From positions 1 to 9,480 of the forward strand of contig JAUZOU010000088.1 of the NCBI GenBank assembly GCA_030706285.1: a DNA stretch of 9,480 nt, given 5' to 3'. The notes beneath the pieces were generated by a model. The model made no database searches. It had not been told where the DNA came from and saw only the letters and a program-made list of their open reading frames with translations. Within the stretch, counting starts at the first letter, position 1, and every line of letters begins with the position of its first letter. The position numbers were made by a program, and so were the translations under genes. The DNA comes from Bacteroidota bacterium. Its GTDB lineage: Bacteria > Bacteroidota > Bacteroidia > Bacteroidales > UBA1402. Positions 1 through 5,540 of this stretch are shown in pieces.

Positions 1-677
1 AGTTCTTGCATTTCCTGCAGTAAATGTTTGCTGATCTCTGCACTATTTCCTTTTAATATTTCACGGATGTACTCAATATTCAGCAAATAGGATGCTTGGG
101 TTTGAAGGCCTATGCATGGCCCAAGGCATCTTTTTATATGATATTCTAAACAGACTTTGTATTTGCCCTGACTGATTTCATTATCCAATAACGGCAATTT
201 ACAGGTCCGGATCGGATAGAGCTGATGAATCAGACTGACTAAGGCTTTTACAACCGGAACTGAACTATAAGGCCCAAAATATTCAGAGCCGTTCTTATAG
301 ATTTGCCTTGTTTGGAATACTCTGGGAAATGGTTCTTTGCAAATGCATATGCTTGGGTACGTTTTATCGTCTTTCAATAAGACATTGTATCTGGGTCTGT
401 ATTGTTTGATTAAATTGTTTTCAAGCAATAAAGCATCTTCTTCTGAATCAACGACAATGTACTTAAGATCACGGATTTTTCGAACCAGAATTCGCGTTTT
501 AGGAGACTCTTCATGAAGTTTTGTGAAGTATGAATGTACCCTTTTCTTGAAATTTTTCGCCTTTCCAACATAGATGATCGTCCCGGTTTCGTCAAGATAT
601 TGATAGACTCCTGGCACTTCAGGTATCCGGTCTAATATGCCTTGTAGCTTCTCTGATATGTTGTATAGGCTTTTCAC
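1..677 (-). CDS. uvrC: UvrC, excinuclease ABC subunit C (N-terminal part; runs off the left edge)
   Basis: UvrC is the nuclease of UvrABC nucleotide excision repair; it cuts the damaged strand on both sides of a lesion marked by UvrA/UvrB. About 225 codons are visible. The N-terminal GIY-YIG nuclease domain spans roughly residues 19-100: GVY at 23-25, YVGKAKN at 36-42, Arg46, and the metal-ligand Glu86 in LLLEN. Four cysteines follow (RTC, KVC, RC, PC, ending in the C-x7-C-x3-C pattern of CLEYHIKRCLGPC); in UvrC this set binds a [4Fe-4S] cluster. The UVR, RNase H-like and helix-hairpin-helix parts lie outside. The start is taken as GTG at 675-677: an in-frame TAG lies at 699-701, no in-frame ATG exists between them, and homologous sequence begins about ten residues later. 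It is the last visible gene of the leftward cluster, 58 bp after mnmG. Identity is very secure; the exact start is less so. Confidence 0.96.
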   Translation of the reverse strand, partial: MKSLYNISEKLQGILDRIPEVPGVYQYLDETGTIIYVGKAKNFKKRVHSYFTKLHEESPKTRILVRKIRDLKYIVVDSEEDALLLENNLIKQYRPRYNVLLKDDKTYPSICICKEPFPRVFQTRQIYKNGSEYFGPYSSVPVVKALVSLIHQLYPIRTCKLPLLDNEISQGKYKVCLEYHIKRCLGPCIGLQTQASYLLNIEYIREILKGNSAEISKHLLQEMQE

Positions 678-712
678 TGGTTTTAATTGATGGTTAGGCT
701 AATAAAAACAAG

Positions 713-730
713 TTGTTCCACGTGGAACAA
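713..730. promoter_or_regulatory. parS: parS-like centromere site (ParB/Spo0J binding palindrome)
   Basis: The 18-bp sequence TTGTTCCACGTGGAACAA is a perfect palindrome. Its inner 16 bp (714-729), TGTTCCACGTGGAACA, match the chromosomal parS consensus of the TGTTnCACGTGnAACA type known from Bacillus and Pseudomonas. It begins 5 bp after mnmG coding ends and lies 35 bp upstream of the uvrC start. The palindrome has no spacer, so it is a poor RNA hairpin and an unlikely terminator; a DNA-binding site fits better. ParB loads at parS, spreads and organises the origin region for segregation. The motif match is seen directly; function here is inferred. Confidence 0.88.
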
Positions 731-735
731 TTCCC

Positions 736-2610
736 TTATCTTCCCAAAAGTATCAATAATGTGTTGATATCGTTAGGAGATATGCCGGGTATGCGGCTTG
801 CTTGCCCAATCGTTTCAGGATTAATCTTGGATAACTTTTGCCTGGCTTCAATAGAAAGAGCCTGGATATCGTTGTAGTCGAATTTTCCAGAGAGGTGGAT
901 GTCGTCAAGCCTGTGTATCTTTTCAGCAATACCCTTTTCACGATCGATGTAGCCTTTATATTTGATTTTGATTTCAGCAGCTTCAAGAATTTCTTCTTTT
1001 CGATCGGAAATTTGTTGGATGCGGCTATCGAGTGCTTTGATGTGTGGGCTTAGGTTTTCAAAGTTCAATTGGGGACGAAGGAGCAAATCTGTCAGACGAA
1101 CACCTTGTTTAAGAGGGGCGGTGCCTAATGATTCCAATATTGGATTAATGATACTTGCCTTGATGGCGTATTGATGGCAGAAATCGAGCAGACTTTCAAC
1201 TTCGGTGCGTTTTGTTTGGACTCTGTCGAATCGTTCCTGTGAGGCCAAGCCAATATTGTAGGAACGTTCAGTCAAGCGCATGTCTGCGTCATCTTGTCTG
1301 AGCAATATGCGGTGTTCGGCGCGGGATGTAAACATTCGATAGGGCTCATCGACGCCTTTGGTAACTAAATCATCGATCAAAACGCCAATGTAAGCTTCGT
1401 CTCTATCCAGTATGAAAGGCTGGCATCCATGGCAATTCAAATGTGCGTTGATTCCAGCAACGATGCCTTGTCCAGCTGCTTCTTCATAGCCTGTGGTTCC
1501 ATTGATTTGACCGGCAAAAAATAAATTCCTGACGGTTTTTGTTTCTAATGTATGCTTTAATTGAGTCGGATCAAAGAAATCGTATTCGATGGCGTAGCCG
1601 GGTCTGAAAATGTGTACATCCCTGAAACAAGGAATGGCTTTCAGCGCTTGTAGTTGCGTGCTCAAAGGTAAAGAGGAGGAAAAGCCATTAAGGTAATATT
1701 CTTCGGTGAATTCACCTTCAGGTTCAAGGAACAACTGGTGCCTGTCTTTTTCTGCAAAGGTGACGATTTTTGTTTCAATGCTAGGGCAATAACGAGGTCC
1801 GATACTTTGAATTTGTCCGTTAAACAGGGGAGAATCAGGAAGGCCTTCACGGATAATGTCGTGCACTTGCTTATTTGTAAAGCAAATCCAGCAATTTCGT
1901 TGTTTAAGTTGGCGTGATTCGATATTCAGGAAAGAGAATTGATGAAAATTGCTTTCTCCTTGTTGCTCTTCCATGTCTTCGAAATGAACGCTTCTCCCGT
2001 CTATTCTAACTGGTGTTCCGGTTTTCATGCGACCGGCAGAAAATCCAAGTTCCTTTAATTGTTCGGTGATTCCGTAGGAGGCGGATTCAGAAATACGGCC
2101 GCCTCTAAGCTGAGTCCGTCCTATGTGGATTAACCCGTTCAGGAATGTGCCTGTGGTCAAAACAACTGCTTTAGCATGGAAATCGACATTCATCCCTGTG
2201 TGGACACCTGTCATTTCTCCGTTTTCAACGAGTAGACCTGTCACGGTATCTTGCCAGAAATGTAAGTTGGGGAGACTTTCAAGCGTTAGACGCCAAGTTT
2301 CGGTGAATTTCTGACGATCGCATTGAGAGCGTGGGCTCCACATGGCGGGTCCTTTAGATTGATTCAACATGCGAAACTGAATAGCCGATTTATCGGTGAC
2401 AATTCCGGTGAATCCGCCAAGCGCATCAATTTCACGGACAATCTGGCCTTTGGCAATGCCGCCAATAGCAGGATTACAACTCATTTGACCAAACTTGGTC
2501 ATATCCATTGAGATCAACAGGGTGTTTGATCCGAGATTTGCAGCGGCGGCTGCAGCTTCACAGCCAGCATGGCCAGCGCCGACGACGATGACATCGTATG
2601 AAAAGTTCAT
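736..2610 (-). CDS. mnmG: MnmG (GidA), tRNA uridine-5-carboxymethylaminomethyl modification enzyme
   Basis: MnmG is an FAD enzyme that works with the GTPase MnmE. Together they install carboxymethylaminomethyl on U34 at the wobble position of several tRNAs, using methylene-tetrahydrofolate, glycine and NADH. The 624-aa length is normal. The N-terminal Rossmann FAD motif GAGHAG is at residues 11-16. Further family signatures are SCNPAIGGIAKG (44-55), MLNQSKGPAMWSPRSQ (81-96), GTFLNG (154-159) and GPRYCPSIE (271-279), whose Cys275 corresponds to the catalytic cysteine region of the family. GQINGTTGYEEAAGQG and FTSRAEHRILLRQDNAD-like segments follow (here RQDDAD), and the C-terminus has the expected GISPNDINTLLILLGR. 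The start ATG (2608-2610) is 15 bp after the ybeY stop with no Shine-Dalgarno, suggesting co-transcription with ybeY. A parS-like palindrome follows the stop by 5 bp. The apt gene found between mnmG and uvrC in some Bacteroides is not present here. Confidence 0.98.
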   Translation of the reverse strand: MNFSYDVIVVGAGHAGCEAAAAAANLGSNTLLISMDMTKFGQMSCNPAIGGIAKGQIVREIDALGGFTGIVTDKSAIQFRMLNQSKGPAMWSPRSQCDRQKFTETWRLTLESLPNLHFWQDTVTGLLVENGEMTGVHTGMNVDFHAKAVVLTTGTFLNGLIHIGRTQLRGGRISESASYGITEQLKELGFSAGRMKTGTPVRIDGRSVHFEDMEEQQGESNFHQFSFLNIESRQLKQRNCWICFTNKQVHDIIREGLPDSPLFNGQIQSIGPRYCPSIETKIVTFAEKDRHQLFLEPEGEFTEEYYLNGFSSSLPLSTQLQALKAIPCFRDVHIFRPGYAIEYDFFDPTQLKHTLETKTVRNLFFAGQINGTTGYEEAAGQGIVAGINAHLNCHGCQPFILDRDEAYIGVLIDDLVTKGVDEPYRMFTSRAEHRILLRQDDADMRLTERSYNIGLASQERFDRVQTKRTEVESLLDFCHQYAIKASIINPILESLGTAPLKQGVRLTDLLLRPQLNFENLSPHIKALDSRIQQISDRKEEILEAAEIKIKYKGYIDREKGIAEKIHRLDDIHLSGKFDYNDIQALSIEARQKLSKINPETIGQASRIPGISPNDINTLLILLGR

Positions 2611-2625
2611 AAACTAAACGTATTT

Positions 2626-3039
2626 CTAATTCAACAGTGAAAGTGCCTCTTCTTCGAGTTCGCGCATCCGAGAGGCATCTTCGGGCGTTTTATCTTTAAA
2701 TCCGCATAAATGAAGGACCCCGTGAATGATCACGCGGTTTAGCTCGTTTTGGTAGGAGGTCCCCAATAGTTGAGCATTTGAAGCGACTGTCTCCAGACTA
2801 ATGTAGATATCTCCGGATAATTGGGGCGCTACTGTATAATCAAATGTGATGATATCGGTGAAATAATCGTGTTGTAAAAAGGTACGATTGGTCTCGATCA
2901 TTCGTTGGTCACTACAAAAAATGTAATTGATCTCACCGGCGGTTTTGCCATGTCTGGCTATGACCTGTCTAATCCAGTCAATCAATAACGGTTGACTGAT
3001 GGCAGGCATTTCAATATCTTCAGAAAAGAATCGGATCAT
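2626..3039 (-). CDS. ybeY: YbeY, endoribonuclease / rRNA maturation factor
   Basis: YbeY is a small zinc-dependent endoribonuclease-family protein needed for 16S rRNA 3'-end maturation and ribosome quality control in the cytoplasm. The protein is 137 aa. Family landmarks are NRTFLQHDYFTDIITFDY (about residues 50-67, equivalent to the LNxxYRxxDxPTDVLSF segment), SGDIYIS, and the zinc motif starting HGVLHLCGF at residue 106. The usual motif is H-x3-H-x5-H. Here His106 and His110 are present but the third position is Asp116, as I recall for other Bacteroidota YbeY proteins. It starts 8 bp after the stop of the membrane-protein gene and ends 15 bp before mnmG, so it is very probably translated from one message with both. 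The initiating ATG has no Shine-Dalgarno upstream. Confidence 0.95.
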   Translation of the reverse strand: MIRFFSEDIEMPAISQPLLIDWIRQVIARHGKTAGEINYIFCSDQRMIETNRTFLQHDYFTDIITFDYTVAPQLSGDIYISLETVASNAQLLGTSYQNELNRVIIHGVLHLCGFKDKTPEDASRMRELEEEALSLLN

Positions 3040-3047
3040 AAGGCTTG

Positions 3048-4283
3048 TTATCCAAAAAATAAATAAGCAAGAGAAATGGCAGCGATGGCTCCGGCTAAAT
3101 CGGCCATCAATCCTGCCACGACCGCATAACGGGTGTTTTTAATGCCAACCGAACCGAAATACAAGGCAACGATGTAGAAGGTCGTATCGGCTGCTCCCTG
3201 AAACAGGCAGGATAATCGGCCCGTAAAGGAATCAGGCCCGTACATTTTCATCGATTCTACCATCATGGCTCTGGCACCGCTGCCGCTTAGTGGTTTCATG
3301 AAAGCCGTCGGAAGACTGTCAACGAACCGGGTATCAAATCCTAAACTGGCTACAATCCAGGAAATGCCGTTTGTTAAGAGGTCCATGGCGCCCGACGCCC
3401 TGAATACGCCGATTCCTACAAGCATTCCGACCAGGTATGGGATGATTTTGATGGAGGTTTGAAAACCACCTTTGGCTCCTTCGATAAAGGCATCCCAGAC
3501 ATTTACTTTTTTGTAGAGCGCTCCTGAAAAGAAAATAATGATAATCAGAAAGATTGTCAAATTGCTCAACACACTAGATGTTTTAGCCATCTCTTCACTA
3601 GAAAGTGTTGAAAACCAGACAACTAACGATGCTAAAAACAATGTAATGCCTCCGATCCAGGCTATGACGGTTTTATTTAATAAATTCAGCCGTTGACGGA
3701 TACCGACGAATAGGATCGCCGTCAGCGTTGCAACGTAGGTGGATATCAGAATCGGAATAAAGACGTCTGTCGGATTGGCCGCTCCCAGGATCGATCGTTG
3801 GGCCAGAATACTTACAGGAATGATGGTAAGTCCCGACGTGTTAAGTGCCAGAAACATGATTTGCGCGTTGGAGGCCGTGTCCTTTTTGGGATTCAGTTCC
3901 TGAAGACTTTGCATGGCTTTGAGGCCAAGAGGAGTTGCTGCGTTGTCCAATCCCAGCATGTTGGCGGAGAAGTTCATCAGCAATTGACCGTTCGCTGGAT
4001 GGTCTGCCGGAATTTCCGGAAACAGTTTATGAAAGAATGGGCCGATGATTCGGGCAAGAAAACGGATAGCTCCGGCTCTTTCACCAACATTCAGAATGCC
4101 CAGCCACAGCGTCATGACTCCAGCCAGGGGCAGAGCGATATCCATGACGGCAAATTTCGCCATGTCAAAACTGCTTGTCATAATCCGTTCAAAGACCCCA
4201 TAGTCCTGAAAGAAAATTAGTTGCACAAGACCGATAATAAATGCAACCAGGAAGAAACCAATCCAAATGTAGTTAAGCACCAT
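3048..4283 (-). CDS. SpmA-SpmB fusion, nucleoside-recognition (Gate) domain membrane protein
   Basis: This is a polytopic inner-membrane protein that joins, in one chain, the relatives of Bacillus spore maturation proteins SpmA (N-terminal half) and SpmB (C-terminal half). From the start used here it is 411 aa. The SpmA-like half has VAFIIGLVQLIFF as its first membrane segment and the conserved NFSANMLGLDNAATPLGL signature. The SpmB-like half has FMKPLSGSGARAMM and GAADTTFYIVALYFG, typical of nucleoside-recognition/Gate domains. The biochemical role is unknown; a transport or channel role is only guessed from the family. I place the start at ATG 4281-4283 (MVLNYIWIGFFL), which resembles family N-termini. 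An in-frame ATG at 4386-4388 would add 35 hydrophilic, Lys-rich residues and would lie inside the ruvB promoter, while a TAnnTTTG box at 4305-4312 fits initiation at 4283. First gene of the leftward cluster. Confidence 0.9.
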   Translation of the reverse strand: MVLNYIWIGFFLVAFIIGLVQLIFFQDYGVFERIMTSSFDMAKFAVMDIALPLAGVMTLWLGILNVGERAGAIRFLARIIGPFFHKLFPEIPADHPANGQLLMNFSANMLGLDNAATPLGLKAMQSLQELNPKKDTASNAQIMFLALNTSGLTIIPVSILAQRSILGAANPTDVFIPILISTYVATLTAILFVGIRQRLNLLNKTVIAWIGGITLFLASLVVWFSTLSSEEMAKTSSVLSNLTIFLIIIIFFSGALYKKVNVWDAFIEGAKGGFQTSIKIIPYLVGMLVGIGVFRASGAMDLLTNGISWIVASLGFDTRFVDSLPTAFMKPLSGSGARAMMVESMKMYGPDSFTGRLSCLFQGAADTTFYIVALYFGSVGIKNTRYAVVAGLMADLAGAIAAISLAYLFFG

Positions 4284-4300
4284 ATAGTTAGCGATATATT

Positions 4301-4313
4301 TTGGCAAAAGTAC
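4301..4313 (-). promoter_or_regulatory. -7 promoter element of the leftward spmAB-ybeY-mnmG-uvrC cluster
   Basis: Read on the minus strand, 4305-4312 is TACTTTTG, a perfect match to the Bacteroidota -7 element TAnnTTTG. It sits within GTACTTTTGCCAA (4301-4313). There are 21 nt between the box and the ATG at 4283, giving a short leader. No good TTTG is seen 19-21 nt upstream, so the -33 element is weak or absent. The box would be inside coding sequence if translation began at 4388. Confidence 0.65.
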
Positions 4314-4352
4314 ATAAAAATCAGACTGGTTTGGCTCTTTTCTCTTTTTAGG

Positions 4353-4384
4353 TTTGTGAAAGAGCGGGTTTGGTCGTACTTTTG
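4353..4384 (+). promoter_or_regulatory. ruvB promoter, Bacteroidota type (TTTG / TAnnTTTG)
   Basis: TTTG at 4353-4356 is followed after exactly 20 nt by TACTTTTG at 4377-4384. This matches the Bacteroides sigma-ABfr consensus (-33 TTTG, 19-21 nt, -7 TAnnTTTG) at every defined position. The ruvB ATG lies 18 nt past the -7 box, so transcription probably begins near 4390-4393 and the leader is only about 10-13 nt. That leader contains no Shine-Dalgarno. Confidence 0.75.
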
Positions 4385-4402
4385 CCAATCTAACAGAAAT
4401 GC

Positions 4403-5425
4403 ATGGAACAACCGTTTGACATAAGAGAGCAGCAACTGCAGACCATCGATCTGGAAGCGGACAAAGCCTTGCGCCCGCTCCGGTTTTCTGACTTTAAAGG
4501 GCAGGAGAAAATCGTTGAGAATCTGATGATTTTTGTTTCAGCTGCCAAGTTAAGAGGAGAAGCGTTGGACCATGTGTTGTTGCACGGTCCTCCCGGACTT
4601 GGAAAAACGACATTGTCAAACATCATTGCCAATGAACTGGGGGTAGGCTTCAGAGTAACCTCCGGACCGGTTCTTGACAAACCCGGTGATCTGGCAGGGG
4701 TTTTGACGGCTCTTGAACCAAATGATGTGTTGTTCATTGATGAAATACACCGGTTGAGCCCTGTCGTGGAAGAGTATCTTTACTCGGCCATGGAAGATTA
4801 CCGGATTGATATTGTCATTGACAAAGGACCTTCCGCGAGATCCATCCAGCTGGACCTTAATCCGTTCACAATGGTTGGTGCCACCACCAGAAGTGGATTG
4901 CTGACAGCCCCTCTCAGGGCGCGTTTTGGCATCAATTGCCATTTGGAATATTATAAGACGGATGTCTTGAAAATGATCGTTCTGCGTTCGGCGAAATTGC
5001 TGCAGATTGATTGCAATGAGGAAGCCGCGGTTGAAATTGCCGGCAGGAGCAGGGGTACGCCCCGGATTGCCAATGCCTTGCTGCGTCGTGTGCGTGATTT
5101 TGCTCAGGTTAAAGGCAGCGGACACATCGACCTGCCTATTGCAAAGTATGCATTGGAAGCCCTGAATATTGATAAATACGGATTGGATGAGACTGACAAT
5201 AAGATTCTACGCACATTGATCAATAAATTCCAGGGAGGTCCTGTCGGCCTGACTACGATTGCAACAGCGTTGGGTGAAGATCCCGGAACCTTGGAGGAAG
5301 TGTATGAACCATTTTTAATTCAGGAGGGTTTTTTAAAGAGAACACCGAGAGGTCGTGAGGTAACTCAGCTTGCCTGGACTCATCTTGGAATATCGAGGGG
5401 TGACAGTCTGCCATCCTTGTTTTGA
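4403..5425 (+). CDS. ruvB: RuvB, Holliday junction branch migration ATPase
   Basis: RuvB is the hexameric AAA+ motor that, loaded by RuvA, drives branch migration of Holliday junctions during recombinational repair; RuvC then resolves them. The 340-aa length is typical. Motifs in order: Walker A GPPGLGKTT (residues 62-70), Walker B LFIDE (110-114) followed by IHRL, sensor 1 GATT (159-162), arginine finger Arg174 in RARFG, and sensor 2 Arg221 in GTPRIANALLRR. A C-terminal winged-helix DNA-binding domain covers about 258-335, including QGGPVGLTTIA and KRTPRGREVT. The ATG at 4403-4405 gives the expected N-terminus and is served by a well-placed promoter. It is transcribed divergently from the spmAB cluster. 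Neither ruvA nor ruvC is adjacent, as is common in Bacteroidota. All catalytic residues are present. Confidence 0.98.
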   Translation: MEQPFDIREQQLQTIDLEADKALRPLRFSDFKGQEKIVENLMIFVSAAKLRGEALDHVLLHGPPGLGKTTLSNIIANELGVGFRVTSGPVLDKPGDLAGVLTALEPNDVLFIDEIHRLSPVVEEYLYSAMEDYRIDIVIDKGPSARSIQLDLNPFTMVGATTRSGLLTAPLRARFGINCHLEYYKTDVLKMIVLRSAKLLQIDCNEEAAVEIAGRSRGTPRIANALLRRVRDFAQVKGSGHIDLPIAKYALEALNIDKYGLDETDNKILRTLINKFQGGPVGLTTIATALGEDPGTLEEVYEPFLIQEGFLKRTPRGREVTQLAWTHLGISRGDSLPSLF

Positions 5426-5439
5426 TGGCGGTCTGTTTT
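5402..5439 (+). terminator. Hairpin terminator overlapping the ruvB stop codon
   Basis: An uninterrupted 6-bp core pairs GCCATC (5410-5415) with GATGGC (5424-5429) around an 8-nt loop. Pairing continues outward over 5402-5409 with 5430-5437, with one T-T mismatch and two G-T wobbles, giving a stem of about 14 positions. The stem runs straight into a short T run (5436-5439). The ruvB TGA (5423-5425) lies at the loop/stem boundary, so termination would be coupled to the end of the gene. The T tract is short, so efficiency is uncertain. Confidence 0.6.
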
Positions 5440-5540
5440 AATCAGAAGTGACATTTCTTCAAGATGAGCGAATGGGATGCCTGCCGGGTTTTCAAAAGCT
5501 TGTTCATGTAGTTGAGAAAAGTAATTAAAGAGATAAAGAT

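Larger units (their letters stand above)
4301..4388. repeat. 13-bp inverted repeat in the divergent promoter region
   Basis: GTACTTTTGCCAA occurs at 4376-4388 on the plus strand and again, exactly, on the minus strand at 4301-4313. The arms are separated by 62 bp and point away from each other. Each contains one TAnnTTTG promoter box reading toward its own gene. The identity extends five bases past the promoter consensus (CCAA and one G upstream), so it could be shared promoter sequence context or a binding site for a common regulator. Confidence 0.8.

Noticed and set aside
410..595. 61-codon minus-strand frame starting with ATG
   Set aside because: Out of frame inside uvrC, whose GIY-YIG domain is continuous in the other frame.
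713..730. The palindrome as an intrinsic terminator after mnmG
   Set aside because: It has no loop bases and no suitable T tract directly after it in the transcription direction; the exact parS match explains it better.
3798..4220. 140-codon open frame on the plus strand
   Set aside because: Antisense to the well-supported SpmA-SpmB coding region; the translation is basic and shows no family features.
4616..5125. 169-codon open frame on the minus strand
   Set aside because: Antisense to ruvB across its AAA+ domain, whose motifs are all intact on the plus strand.
5464..5511. 15-codon ORF between ruvB and the flippase gene
   Set aside because: Too short, no ribosome binding site or promoter box, and no recognisable peptide; probably chance.
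5440..5540. A dedicated promoter for the flippase gene
   Set aside because: Searched for TTTG-n20-TAnnTTTG; the nearest candidate, TAGTTGAG, departs from the consensus at key positions.
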